DNA of 64,000 bases from Nostoc calcicola FACHB-3891 (GCF_014697355.1 NZ_JACJRQ010000020.1:62001-126000), one strand, 5' to 3'; shown: positions 1 through 8,030, counted from the stretch's first letter. Notes: generated by a model from the letters alone, not told the origin. A program made the numbers and translations.

Positions 1-360
1 TCCTTAGCAATCCACCATCTTCAGGATGAGATGAAGTTGAAGTTATTTGGGCAAATTGCTGCTAGTCTCATTCAAAACGGTTGTTTTTGGAATGCAGACC
101 CCCTTCTACCAGAATCACCAATCTTATTAGAAGTTTACAAAACGGCGCGAGAAGAATGGACAGTTCAAGAGGAAATTAATTTGACAGAGATTCGCGCCAA
201 ACGTGGCACCAGCAGCACTCAAGGTTACTCTAGTCAAGACCAGCTAGCTACTTTAGATGCCCATTTACAGATGTTAACCACAGCTGGATTTCAGACAGTG
301 GCAGTACCTTGGAAATATTACGGGTTGACCGTATTTGGTGGCTGGCTGCAAAAATTTTAG
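1..360 (+). CDS. Class I SAM-dependent methyltransferase, C-terminal part (partial)
   Basis: The frame is open from the first base, so the N-terminus lies outside the window; about 119 residues and the stop are visible. The opening SLAIHHL followed by a K-L-F-I-L-G-F-N-D pattern matches the late part of Rossmann-fold class I methyltransferases (SA-x-HH step after motif IV, then a helix and a loading-substrate loop). The C-terminus, with a GFQTVAVPWKYYGLTVFGG-type strand pair, fits the last beta strands of that fold. Methyl transfer from S-adenosylmethionine is known of the family; the substrate cannot be inferred. It is followed by about 415 bases without a convincing gene. Confidence 0.7.
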   Translation, partial: SLAIHHLQDEMKLKLFGQIAASLIQNGCFWNADPLLPESPILLEVYKTAREEWTVQEEINLTEIRAKRGTSSTQGYSSQDQLATLDAHLQMLTTAGFQTVAVPWKYYGLTVFGGWLQKF

Positions 361-543
361 ATTTTGGATGCCCGGATTATAAATTGATAAAAGGTTCAGA
401 TTCCCTACTTTTTTAAGAAGTCGGGAATTTTATTATTCATAAATTATTAAGTAATAATATAGTAACAAAACGGCAATAAATAATATTATTTCCCTTGAGA
501 AGAACTATTATATAAACGCATTATGTTTAGAAGTAGTGCTGAG

Positions 544-573
544 TGAAACCTCCTAACTAAAGTTAGGGGATTG
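544..573 (-). mobile_element. IS200/IS605-like right-end hairpin without tnpB
   Basis: On the minus strand this segment reads AATCCCCTAACTTTAG and then TTAGGAGGTTTCA: a perfect 7-bp stem (552-558 with 561-567) around a two-base loop. The layout of AATC, a palindrome centred on ACTTTAGT, then GAGGTT resembles the right end (and guide-RNA scaffold end) of TnpB-carrying IS200/IS605 elements such as ISDra2. No tnpA or tnpB frame is present nearby, so this would be a solo end or a palindrome-associated mini-element. The resemblance is from memory of the family and needs alignment. Confidence 0.4.
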
Positions 574-617
574 AACAAGGAACTTGTTTATTTAGCAAAA
601 GTACCCCATAAGGGTAC
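574..617 (+). promoter_or_regulatory. Two consecutive hairpins in the metalloprotease leader
   Basis: AACAAG (574-579) pairs with CTTGTT (583-588) around three bases, and GTACCC (601-606) pairs with GGGTAC (612-617) around five bases. They lie 160-200 bases upstream of the metalloprotease start, in a 415-base gap with no supported gene. An AGTGG/CCACT pair near 721-738 is a weaker third stem. They could be part of a structured leader or the remains of the mobile end just upstream; no function is shown. Confidence 0.3.
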
Positions 618-776
618 TATGCATACTCCACAGAGTTATCTGAAAATACAGAGTAGAAAATTTGCTTGCAAAAAGACACCAGGGGCACAGGGTTGGATTC
701 GTTTTTCTGCTTTTTTCAAAAGTGGAGTTAAAGCCACTGTTTACCATCACTTAGTTTCAAAAGGAGAATATCTTGG

Positions 777-1856
777 ATGGCTCGAAATAAAAAGAAATTA
801 GCCGGTTTTAAGCATGAGCATCCACTTTACTCTAGATGCCCAATTTGTTGTATTGTGCCGCCTCACATGCTGGAAAATGTTGTAGTGAATGGGAATCCCG
901 AACAGCGGAGTTGGGCTTTTCGTACATTAAATCTTTCGGCACAGCTTCGCGGACGGAGAGACATCATAGGTAGTATCTCCTTTGCGCCTTCTCCCGGTGA
1001 GAAGCGCCGTACTATCTACGATGCCAAAGGTGGGCAGCAACTTCCTGGTACGCTGGTGCGTGGTGAAGGCGATCCTCCCAGTACTGATGCAGCAGTGAAT
1101 GAAGCCTACGATGCTGCCGGCGCTACTTATGACTTGTTTTATGAGATATTCGATCGCAATTCCATTGATGACAAAGGTCTGCGTTTAGACTCCACCGTGC
1201 ATTATGGCGTCAACTACGATAACGCCTTTTGGAACGGCGACCAAATGGTTTATGGTGATGGTGACGGAGAACTCTTTCAACGCTTCACTAAGTCAATTGA
1301 TGTCATTGGCCATGAGTTAGCTCATGGTGTAACTCAGTACGAAGCAGGTTTACAGTATTATGGCGAACCAGGGGCACTGAATGAATCGTTTTCTGATGTC
1401 TTCGGTTCCCTAGTGAAACAAAAGACCAAAAATCAAACTGCACAAGAAGCAGATTGGATTATTGGTGAAGGTCTTTTGGCACCCACTGTCAAAGGTGTCG
1501 GTATCCGTTCCATGAAAGCACCAGGAACAGCATATGATGACTCAGTACTGGGTAAAGATCCCCAACCAGGCCATATGAAAGATAAATATACTGGTGTTGA
1601 AGATAATGCTGGAGTGCATATCAACTCAGGAATTCCTAACTATGCCTTTTATCTAGCGGCTGTTGAAATTGATGGCTATGCCTGGGAAAAAGTTGGTAAA
1701 ATCTGGTACATAGCATTACGCGATCGCCTGCGTGCCAAAGCAGATTTTAAAAAAGCTGCCAACGTCACCATTCAAATTGCTGGCGAACTCTACGGTAATG
1801 ACAGTAATGAGCAGAAAGTCGTGCAGAATGCTTGGCAAAAGGTAGGGGTTATCTAG
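777..1856 (+). CDS. M4-family (protealysin-like) neutral metalloprotease
   Basis: A zinc endopeptidase of the thermolysin family, 359 residues. HELAH at 179-183 supplies two zinc ligands and the catalytic Glu; E203 in NESFSD is the third ligand; H281 in HINSGIPN is the proton-donor His of the C-terminal domain. The N-terminus has the short protealysin-type propeptide (PICCIVPPHMLENV, about residues 21-35) rather than the long thermolysin propeptide, and no signal peptide is visible, so the enzyme may be intracellular or non-classically exported. The start is supported by AAGGAG at 761-766. The next gene encodes a matching emfourin-type inhibitor, as in Serratia protealysin operons, but a long hairpin separates the two. 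Confidence 0.93.
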   Translation: MARNKKKLAGFKHEHPLYSRCPICCIVPPHMLENVVVNGNPEQRSWAFRTLNLSAQLRGRRDIIGSISFAPSPGEKRRTIYDAKGGQQLPGTLVRGEGDPPSTDAAVNEAYDAAGATYDLFYEIFDRNSIDDKGLRLDSTVHYGVNYDNAFWNGDQMVYGDGDGELFQRFTKSIDVIGHELAHGVTQYEAGLQYYGEPGALNESFSDVFGSLVKQKTKNQTAQEADWIIGEGLLAPTVKGVGIRSMKAPGTAYDDSVLGKDPQPGHMKDKYTGVEDNAGVHINSGIPNYAFYLAAVEIDGYAWEKVGKIWYIALRDRLRAKADFKKAANVTIQIAGELYGNDSNEQKVVQNAWQKVGVI

Positions 1857-1934
1857 AGTTAGGAGTTAGGAGTGAGGAGTTAGGAGTTGAGAAAAACTCA
1901 CAACTTCTAACTCCTAACTCTTAACTCCTAACTT
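1855..1934. repeat. Long inverted repeat made of GAGTTAG heptamers
   Basis: Copies of AGTTAGGAGTTAGGAG on the left are mirrored by CTAACTCCTAACTCTTAACT on the right around a short A-rich loop, giving a long imperfect hairpin directly after the metalloprotease stop. Related heptamer repeats recur near 18286-18315. It may act as a terminator or processing site between protease and inhibitor; that is inference. Confidence 0.7.
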
Positions 1935-2039
1935 TACTTTTAGCTGTGCTATTTGTTGTTGCTAAACTGGGAGGTGAGAACTGTCATCTTCCAGTCTTTG
2001 CATTTCTCCCAACTAAATAGCACAACGGAGAGCAAAAAA

Positions 2040-2339
2040 ATGCGGATATCGTTTGAACGCACGGGTGGCTTTGCTGGAATCAGTAAGAAAACAACCGTTG
2101 ATACAGCCGAACTCCCAGCAAACGAAGCCAACACCCTTAAGAGACTAGTGGAAGCTGCTGATTTATTTGGGCTACCGGAACAAATTACCTCGCCTAATCC
2201 CCAGAGCGATCGCTTTCAATATAAATTAACAGTGGAAGATAACGGTAGGCAGCATACTGTGACTGTTGGCGAAGCAGCATTACCAGGGACTTTGAGACCC
2301 CTGATTGAATGGCTACAAAACACAGCACAAAAAAGGTAA
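2040..2339 (+). CDS. Emfourin-type inhibitor of M4 metalloproteases
   Basis: A 99-residue protein beginning MRISFERTGGFAGI, followed by a TVDTAELP strand, a helix (NEANTLKRLVEAADLF), a LPEQ loop and a basic C-terminal helix. This is the pattern of emfourin, the proteinaceous inhibitor encoded beside protealysin. The ATG at 2040 is chosen over the open frame beginning at 1953 because GGAG (2027-2030) sits nine bases upstream and the family starts at MRI. It lies 183 bases after the metalloprotease stop on the same strand, so a cognate enzyme-inhibitor pair is likely: known for the family, inferred here. The inhibitor presumably holds the protease inactive in the cytoplasm. Confidence 0.85.
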   Translation: MRISFERTGGFAGISKKTTVDTAELPANEANTLKRLVEAADLFGLPEQITSPNPQSDRFQYKLTVEDNGRQHTVTVGEAALPGTLRPLIEWLQNTAQKR

Positions 2340-2417
2340 TTTACTGAATTAGCAACTGAATTTTTAGAAAAAAATCCAGTCACTCGATTTTAGATTTTGG
2401 ATTTGCGATTTTAGATT

Positions 2418-2441
2418 AACCTCTTCTTTAAAAAAGAGGTT
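2418..2441 (+). terminator. Hairpin, possible terminator after the emfourin gene
   Basis: AACCTCTT (2418-2425) pairs perfectly with AAGAGGTT (2434-2441) around an eight-base A/T loop, about 80 bases after the emfourin stop. The following T-run is weak, so termination is only a possibility. Confidence 0.35.
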
Positions 2442-2458
2442 TGAAACCCTTTCTTTTA

Positions 2459-2654
2459 GAGGTTGTTTTAAAAGTGTTTTGCTGTGATTTTGGACACGTT
2501 TAGATCCCCCCTAACCCCCCTTAAAAAGGGGGGAACCGGAATCAAAGCCCCCCTTTTTAAGGGAGGAACCGGAATCAAAGTCCCCCTTTTCAAGGGGGAT
2601 TTAGGGGGATCTAAAACGTTTTGTTACTGACAAGAGGACTTTTAAAACATCCTC
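2459..2654. mobile_element. MITE copy 1 (IS5-like termini, TTA target duplication)
   Basis: The left terminus GAGGTTGTTTTAAAAGT is mirrored at the right by ACTTTTAAAACATCCTC with one mismatch, and TTA flanks both ends (2456-2458, 2655-2657). The interior is a pair of facing G/C blocks (CCCCCCTTAAAAAGGGGGG-type) that would fold strongly, with no coding potential. A second copy lies at 3782-3987, and the same terminus closes an IS5-family transposase remnant at 39621-39637. Three-base TNA duplications are characteristic of the IS1031 group of IS5. Confidence 0.75.
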
Positions 2655-2774
2655 TTAGATTTCAGATTTTCATTTTAATCCAAAATCTAAAATCTAAAAT
2701 CTAAAATTGTTCGGTCAATGCAATATAAAAATGAATGCCCAAGGATAATGATATAAACAGGAGAATGTCAAGTT

Positions 2775-3686
2775 GTGGGCGAAGACAATGTAAATTTTGA
2801 CAGTGCCAAAGAAAATCAAATTGATGATTTTTTGCATGTAGCATCTGTAAAAGAAGATTGGGGTGGAGATGGAAGTGGGCGGATGAATTTATCAGGAAGA
2901 CGTACAGTAATCTCCCCAGAGTATGTACCTCGGCAGTACCAATTTTTTGATACAAATGCCGTACCAGAAAAACACGATTGGCGAGTGAATGGAATGCCAG
3001 ATGATGTAGTATTTGGAAGTAGGCGATCGCTAACGTGGCATGACTGTGGTGCATCGACTTCAAAAGTAGTTTTACCACCTTACTTTGAGGCACCATCTGG
3101 CTTCTTTACTGCTGATTTAGAAATTTTTGTATTGAGGGGTGCAATTCAATTAGGCGAGTGGCAATTAAACAAGCATGGCTACTCTTTTATTCCCGCAGGT
3201 GTGAAAATCGGCCCTTGGAAAGTGCTAGGGAATGAAGAAGTTGAAATTCTCTGGATGGAGAACGGGCCAGTCATATTAGAGTATAAAAATGCATTAAATA
3301 ATCATCCGCTTGCTAAAGTAGAGGATTTTATTCCCGCATTGGATAGCAAATTGCTACCGTGGAGTAAGACAGATACAGTTCAATTTGAAGTGTCTAAAAA
3401 AAAGTATCTTAGAAAAAATAGTAACGGCGGTGGAGTATGGTTGCTTGCAATCTTGCCACATTATGATGGCAGATATCCAATGATTCAATCTTATAATGAA
3501 GAAGCATATTGCTTGGCTGGATACTGTGATATTGGAGATTTTCGATTTGTTAAAGATTGCTTCGGCTATTGTCCTAGCTTTACAACTTCTCCTTGGCACA
3601 GAACAGATGACGGTTGCTTATTCTTTATCCGAGTTGACAGGGATTTGTCAAAGTTTGGAACAGTATTATCATATCCACACCATTAA
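2775..3686 (+). CDS. DUF4437 bicupin-like protein
   Basis: A 303-residue protein with a GTG start and two beta-rich halves of cupin type (about residues 70-155 and 185-295), as in DUF4437/ChrR-like cupins. The first half has the GEW-(x)n-F(I)PAGVKIGPW turn; the expected HxH metal motif is not obvious, so metal binding is uncertain. The first 50 residues (DFLHVASVKEDWGGDGSGR) look like a flexible lead. It is divergent in orientation from the amidohydrolase downstream and is bracketed by two MITE copies. Family assignment is by recognition of overall pattern; no reaction can be named. Confidence 0.6.
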   Translation: MGEDNVNFDSAKENQIDDFLHVASVKEDWGGDGSGRMNLSGRRTVISPEYVPRQYQFFDTNAVPEKHDWRVNGMPDDVVFGSRRSLTWHDCGASTSKVVLPPYFEAPSGFFTADLEIFVLRGAIQLGEWQLNKHGYSFIPAGVKIGPWKVLGNEEVEILWMENGPVILEYKNALNNHPLAKVEDFIPALDSKLLPWSKTDTVQFEVSKKKYLRKNSNGGGVWLLAILPHYDGRYPMIQSYNEEAYCLAGYCDIGDFRFVKDCFGYCPSFTTSPWHRTDDGCLFFIRVDRDLSKFGTVLSYPHH

Positions 3687-3781
3687 CAATTCAAAATTCA
3701 CGCATTCAAAATTAAAGACAGTTGGAGTTGGGGATTTAAACCCCAACTCAACTAATACTAAGTGTTTTGGTTGGGGTCTTA

Positions 3782-3987
3782 GAGGATGTTTGAAAAGTAT
3801 TTCGCTGTAATTTTAGGCACTCTTAGATCCCCCCTAACCCCCCTTAAAAAGGGGGGAACCGGAATCAAAGTCCCCCTTCTTAAGGCGAGCCAGTGCGGTC
3901 TTGGGGGTTTCCCCCATGAGCAACTGGCGTGGATTTAGGGGGATCTAGAACTTTTAATACCAACAAGAGTACTTTTCAAACAACCTC
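3782..3987. mobile_element. MITE copy 2 with a nested repeat
   Basis: The termini GAGGATGTTTGAAAAGTA and TACTTTTCAAACAACCTC are inverted copies of each other with one mismatch and are flanked by TTA on both sides (3779-3781, 3988-3990). The interior matches copy 1 at 2459-2654 except that an extra palindromic segment (3884-3931) is inserted in the right half. No coding potential. Together with the copy-1 element it brackets the DUF4437 gene. Confidence 0.75.
3884..3931. repeat. Palindromic repeat nested inside MITE copy 2
   Basis: A segment with core GCGGTCTTGGGGGTTTCCC and ends AGCCAGT/AACTGGC interrupts the MITE relative to copy 1. A second copy of the same repeat stands alone at 14051-14093. 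The nesting shows that this repeat family moved after MITE copy 2 was in place. Confidence 0.65.
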
Positions 3988-4099
3988 TTAAACCCTTAAT
4001 GTTACGATAAAAATCAATTCAACCCATTTTTAATTCCTCTTTTTTTCTTTCTTTGCGTACTTTGCGTACTTTGCGGTTCGTTCCTTAAAACCATCATAT

Positions 4100-5599
4100 T
4101 TAACGCGATAAACTACTAGAATATCTTTTTAAATAACGTCCAACAGGTGAACCTAGAACCTCTCCATTGTTGTAAATCAAATTTCCCCGCAAAAAGGTAC
4201 TTTTTACTCTTCCAGTTAACTCCATTCCTTCAAAAGGTGTATAACCTTGTTGTGATTCCGACTCAGTTGCATGTACCACAAAACTTTCATTGGGGTCTAC
4301 CAACACCAAATCAGCATCATAGCCAATAGCAATATCACCTTTTTCTAACAAACCAAAACGCCGCGATGGGTTCCAAGATAGTAATTTAGCCATGTGATTG
4401 TAAGACATTCCCCGCTTACTACCTTCACTAAATACACCAGAAAGTAAATATTCTGTACCGCCAAAACCAGATTTTGCTAACCAAATATTATTCGGATCTT
4501 TAGCACTTCTTTTTTGTTCCGCAGAACAACAAGCATGGTCGCTAACTATCCAATCTACTCGATCGTTAAGTACTGCTTCCCATAAATATTCTACATCAGC
4601 ACGAGGACGAATAGGCGGGTTTACTTTTGCCCAAATTGTATTAGGAGTATCGACATCTAATAGCAAATGTCCTATAGTAACTTCTCGGCGAAAATTGATA
4701 TGAGGAAAAGCAGTTTGCATAGTCAAAGCTGCTTCCATTGCCTTACGCGAACTCAGATGCAACAAATTAATATTTACACAGTTTGTTTCATGCGCCAAAT
4801 AAGAAGCAATGCAAATTGCTAAACCTTCGGAATGAGGAGGACGCGCTGCACTGTAAGCGTGGAGTCCGCTAAGACTAGAATCATTTTCAACTATTTTGGT
4901 ATAGGCGTTAAGAATTTCTGCAACTTCGCAATGCAAACTTAAGCTGATTGTATCTCGCGCTTGGGGATGTTTTTCTATCAAGCGAGTTAGACCGCGCATA
5001 ATAAATTCAAAATGGGCAAAATCGTACCTTTCTTCTTTATTAATCATCAAAAAAAGGTTTTGCTGGTCTGACAAACCATGCAAGCCATAGCCGCCATAAA
5101 ACATGAAAATTTTAAACGAAGATACACCGTGTTCCTCAAACAATAAAGGTATTTCGTCAATGTGCTGGCTGGCTATTGGGGCGATGTGATAGCTGTAATC
5201 GACAAAAAAATTACCTGCGGATAACGCTAACACTTCTGGAAAAAAATCTTGATATGAACCGCCTTTATTGAGATAATACTGTCCTGTACGGATGTAATTT
5301 AGGCTGGTAGTCACGCCTCCCATTGCCGCTGCTTTGCTTTCAGTTACAGCATCTTTGTCGAGGGGCTGATAAATACCGATGTGCATGTGGGCATCCACGA
5401 CCCCAGGAAAGCCCAGCAGGTTTTTGCCATCAAATACCTCTTTAGCTGTGTCTGGGCTAATATGAGAAGCAATCTGAGCAAATTTTCCATCCTTAATTCC
5501 TAAATCAAGTAGTTCGCTCGCATTATGATGGGGACGAACCACCCGCACATTTTTGATAACTCGATCTAATAGGGAAGCTTCAGACACAGTAGACCTCAC
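4100..5599 (-). CDS. Cyclic amidohydrolase (D-hydantoinase/dihydropyrimidinase family)
   Basis: A 499-residue TIM-barrel metal-dependent hydrolase. DAHMHIG (His71 and His73) supplies the first metal ligands, K163 in SSFKIFMFYGG is placed as the carbamylated bridging lysine of hydantoinases, and SDHACC near residue 355 gives the late Asp/His pair. The C-terminal beta sandwich (GYDADLVLVDP, then GRVKSTFLRGNLIY) is typical. The family opens cyclic amide rings such as hydantoins or dihydropyrimidines; the exact substrate is unknown. GTG at 5599 is used; a second GTG four codons later is possible. It is divergent from the dioxygenase-like gene, with about 100 bases between them. Confidence 0.8.
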   Translation of the reverse strand: MRSTVSEASLLDRVIKNVRVVRPHHNASELLDLGIKDGKFAQIASHISPDTAKEVFDGKNLLGFPGVVDAHMHIGIYQPLDKDAVTESKAAAMGGVTTSLNYIRTGQYYLNKGGSYQDFFPEVLALSAGNFFVDYSYHIAPIASQHIDEIPLLFEEHGVSSFKIFMFYGGYGLHGLSDQQNLFLMINKEERYDFAHFEFIMRGLTRLIEKHPQARDTISLSLHCEVAEILNAYTKIVENDSSLSGLHAYSAARPPHSEGLAICIASYLAHETNCVNINLLHLSSRKAMEAALTMQTAFPHINFRREVTIGHLLLDVDTPNTIWAKVNPPIRPRADVEYLWEAVLNDRVDWIVSDHACCSAEQKRSAKDPNNIWLAKSGFGGTEYLLSGVFSEGSKRGMSYNHMAKLLSWNPSRRFGLLEKGDIAIGYDADLVLVDPNESFVVHATESESQQGYTPFEGMELTGRVKSTFLRGNLIYNNGEVLGSPVGRYLKRYSSSLSR

Positions 5600-5704
5600 A
5601 CTAAAATGAGTTTAGTTAGGAATTCCCACATCCTACCGGGACGCATACCAAATGCGATCGCCACGTAACAGTTTTTTATGAAATCGTTTTCAGGACAAAA
5701 GACA

Positions 5705-6499
5705 ATGGAAAGTTTTAATGAATATCATCTAGACTCAGAGCAATTTCCTTTTCTCAAAAGTTTCCAAGATAACTGGCAAGTAATTAGAGATGAGTTTACA
5801 CACTTTATTAAAAGTGCATCTCAGGAAGAGTTAACATTTACTTACGATGTTCTCGGTCCTAAAAATAAAACGATTAAAACAAAGGGAAATTCTAAATACA
5901 GTGCTTTTGGGATTTTATTTCAAGGTCTTTTTATTGAAAAATATATCCAAGTCAATCAAATACAATATCCTGATTGTAGTTCAGATGATGCATCACAAAA
6001 AGCACTCGCATTAAGAGAAAAATATTTCCCAAATTTAGCTAAAGTAATAGAAAAAGTCAACTTTCATCATGACGAAATCATCAGAAATGCCTATTTTGGT
6101 ACATTTCATCCAGGCTTAGATATCAAGCTACATGTGAACTATAATCCTCACATGAATCGTGGCTATTTAGGATTAATTGTGCCAGAGGGCGATGTGGCTA
6201 TGAAAATATGCCATGAACAGCTTTATTGGCATGAAGGAGAAATCATGGTTTTAGATCACAGCTATCCCCATTGTCCGCATAATTATACTGATTATGATAG
6301 AACGGTGTTGGTTATAGACTTTTTTAAACCGGATCTCTCTAGAGAGGAGGTGGTGCAATTTGAAAAAGAGCAAGTTACACAACGTATGCAAGACAATCCT
6401 TACAGCTTAGGTGTTTTTGGTAAAAGCGATAAAGCTGAAATAGAAGATTTTATTAAGTATGGTTTAGCTCATCAATTAGAGTGGGATAAAGCTTTATGA
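5705..6499 (+). CDS. Aspartyl/asparaginyl beta-hydroxylase-like dioxygenase
   Basis: A 264-residue protein with the Asp/Asn beta-hydroxylase signature: YNPHMNRGYLGLIVP with His149 as iron ligand, WHEGEIMVLDHSYPH with His189 as second ligand, and Arg199 in DRTVLVIDF as the 2-oxoglutarate-binding Arg. Known members use Fe(II) and 2-oxoglutarate to hydroxylate Asp or Asn side chains in proteins or peptides; the substrate here is unknown. An ATG nine codons upstream (5678) keeps the frame, but AGGA at 5692-5695 favours the ATG at 5705. It is transcribed away from the amidohydrolase, so the two may share a divergent control region. Confidence 0.8.
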   Translation: MESFNEYHLDSEQFPFLKSFQDNWQVIRDEFTHFIKSASQEELTFTYDVLGPKNKTIKTKGNSKYSAFGILFQGLFIEKYIQVNQIQYPDCSSDDASQKALALREKYFPNLAKVIEKVNFHHDEIIRNAYFGTFHPGLDIKLHVNYNPHMNRGYLGLIVPEGDVAMKICHEQLYWHEGEIMVLDHSYPHCPHNYTDYDRTVLVIDFFKPDLSREEVVQFEKEQVTQRMQDNPYSLGVFGKSDKAEIEDFIKYGLAHQLEWDKAL

Positions 6500-6636
6500 T
6501 ACCAATGAGCGTTGCTATTGGATAAATATTTTTTGACCTCGCGCAGAGGCGCAGAGACGCAGAGAAAAGAACGCAAAGAAAGACGTTTGCACTAGGTCTA
6601 ATATTTCTGTGTCTCTATGGTTCGTTAAAAAAATAT

Positions 6637-6660
6637 TTTTCACAACTCAGGATTGCTATA
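6637..6660. repeat. Right end of a second MITE-like family
   Basis: TTTTCACAACTCAGGATTGC followed by TATA matches the right terminus of the element at 45943-46071 (one base missing). No matching left end is visible here, so this is a solo or decayed end. The preceding 6530-6600 holds the GCAGAGGCGCAGAG-type short repeat common in these genomes. Confidence 0.5.
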
Positions 6661-6665
6661 TGTTC

Positions 6666-7226
6666 TTACTTAATAAACGCTTTGTAGTCTTCTATTTTGC
6701 TAGCTAAGCGTGATGCAAGAAATGGACTTGCATCTTTCAAAGCTTCATAAATCTGAATACCTTCTTCTCGATATCGAATAATTTTGTCTTGATTCCAATA
6801 ATGTGGTGGTGCTTGGAGATTAGTAATTCTATCGGCTAGCTTTACCATCCATATTTCTGATGGTTGCTTTTTTATTCTTCGCAAACTATCTGTCATTTGC
6901 AGATTTTTCTCTAAAGAATTATCTTTAGTCAATGCAAGTACACCGTTAGCGATCGCTTCCCCAAATTCAGTTTTTATTTCCTCGAAGGTTGTCACGGTAT
7001 CTTCAATTATGTCATGCAAAATAGCACATTGAATGGCTAGATTTTCGTCACGTTTTTTTTCGACGTTTAAGGCAGCAATTACTTCCATACAGACACAACT
7101 CAAATGAATGATATAAGGTTTGTCTGAACCTGGCATTTTCTGACCTTGATGTGCCTGTGCTGCTTTATTTAAGGCTTTGATATAAGTTTCTTGTGACCAG
7201 TTTTGTTGCATATCTAATACTCTCAC
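6666..7226 (-). CDS. MESH1/SpoT-type HD hydrolase (small alarmone hydrolase)
   Basis: A 186-residue stand-alone HD-domain protein. The motifs run AHQGQ, PYIIHL, ILHDIIEDT (the HD metal pair plus the ED motif) and KLADRITNL, in the order and spacing of metazoan MESH1 and the SpoT hydrolase domain; no synthetase, TGS or ACT domain is present. Known family members cleave the 3'-pyrophosphate of (p)ppGpp or the 2'-phosphate of NADPH, so an alarmone or NADPH phosphatase role is likely. The GTG start directly follows the stop of the upstream zinc-ribbon gene; ATG at 7211 is an alternative. Tight coupling suggests co-expression. Confidence 0.8.
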   Translation of the reverse strand: MRVLDMQQNWSQETYIKALNKAAQAHQGQKMPGSDKPYIIHLSCVCMEVIAALNVEKKRDENLAIQCAILHDIIEDTVTTFEEIKTEFGEAIANGVLALTKDNSLEKNLQMTDSLRRIKKQPSEIWMVKLADRITNLQAPPHYWNQDKIIRYREEGIQIYEALKDASPFLASRLASKIEDYKAFIK

Positions 7227-7436
7227 TTAATCATCTGGAAATTGCCAAGATGAAATACTTTCTACATTTTTGCTACTGCATTTAATACAAGTAACATCAA
7301 AAGTTGAATCTATCCATTCATAACCGCAACCACGACAGTGACAGAAAATATTATTGCGGTTTGCTTGTTTTATACCCTGGTGCCATTGCTGTAGTTCGCT
7401 AGGATTAGGAAACGGAAAATTATCAGACATTCTCAC
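7227..7436 (-). CDS. Small zinc-ribbon protein
   Basis: A 69-residue protein with CHCRGC (Cys residues about 32, 34, 37) and CIKC (about 50-53), a likely four-Cys zinc knuckle; the rest is low in hydrophobic residues, so it is soluble. Its stop codon abuts the start of the MESH1-type hydrolase, which suggests translational coupling and a possible accessory role. I recognise no named family beyond the zinc-ribbon pattern. Confidence 0.6.
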   Translation of the reverse strand: MRMSDNFPFPNPSELQQWHQGIKQANRNNIFCHCRGCGYEWIDSTFDVTCIKCSSKNVESISSWQFPDD

Positions 7437-7493
7437 AAGCCTTTTCGATTGCTAAACCACTAATAGTATTCCCATTATAAATTAAGCTATAAC

Positions 7494-8030
7494 TTACAGT
7501 TCAAGAATAAAACTGTCTCGTAAATGAAAATCAGCTTCTGCACCTCGATGAGTTAATGCCCAGTAAGTAACGCCACCATCTCTATTTTTAACAACAGTGG
7601 TAATGCCAACTTCAATTATTTGTTCTGAAGAAATCATTTGATCTAAATCAAGACTCAAAGTAAGTACTAATTTATCAGGGTTATTTTCAACATTAAACGG
7701 AAGTATTGTCAAGGCTGTTTCTTCCCGCATTCCTTGACGATATCCATCAAAACGATAGACATTCCAATGTCCGGCGGGTGAGAGGTTGAATTCCCAATAT
7801 TGTTGAGAGTTTTTGATGCCAAGGAAAAACTCAAAGCAAGTATTTTCCCATAGTTGATGCTTGCGTGATGGTCTAGCTGGCTTTGCCAACACTATTTCTT
7901 TTAAATCACCTGTAAGGGTATAAGAGATACTCAGTTGATTAATATTTCGGCTGATATTACCTGCGATTTGCAAATTAGCTGAGGATTCGGTAGAAACAAA
8001 TGGTTGCAAAGAAAATATCTGGTTATTCAT
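7494..8030 (-). CDS. DOMON-like domain protein
   Basis: A 178-residue all-beta protein. The sequence LWENTCFEFFLGIK, then YWEFNLSPAGHWNVYRFDGYR, is the characteristic core of cyanobacterial DOMON-like (CBM9-like) proteins, a fold that binds sugars or heme in characterised relatives. No signal peptide is seen. Its first four bases overlap the stop of the kinase-like gene (ATGA), so the two are translationally coupled and may handle the same carbohydrate ligand; that is inference. Confidence 0.75.
   Translation of the reverse strand: MNNQIFSLQPFVSTESSANLQIAGNISRNINQLSISYTLTGDLKEIVLAKPARPSRKHQLWENTCFEFFLGIKNSQQYWEFNLSPAGHWNVYRFDGYRQGMREETALTILPFNVENNPDKLVLTLSLDLDQMISSEQIIEVGITTVVKNRDGGVTYWALTHRGAEADFHLRDSFILEL

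Noticed and set aside
571..801. Open frame of 76 codons from a TTG
   Set aside because: No ribosome binding site, built over hairpins and mobile-end sequence, overlaps the well-supported start of the metalloprotease.
2701..3096. 131-codon minus-strand frame
   Set aside because: Lies opposite the DUF4437 gene, with no family pattern; a shadow of the coding strand.
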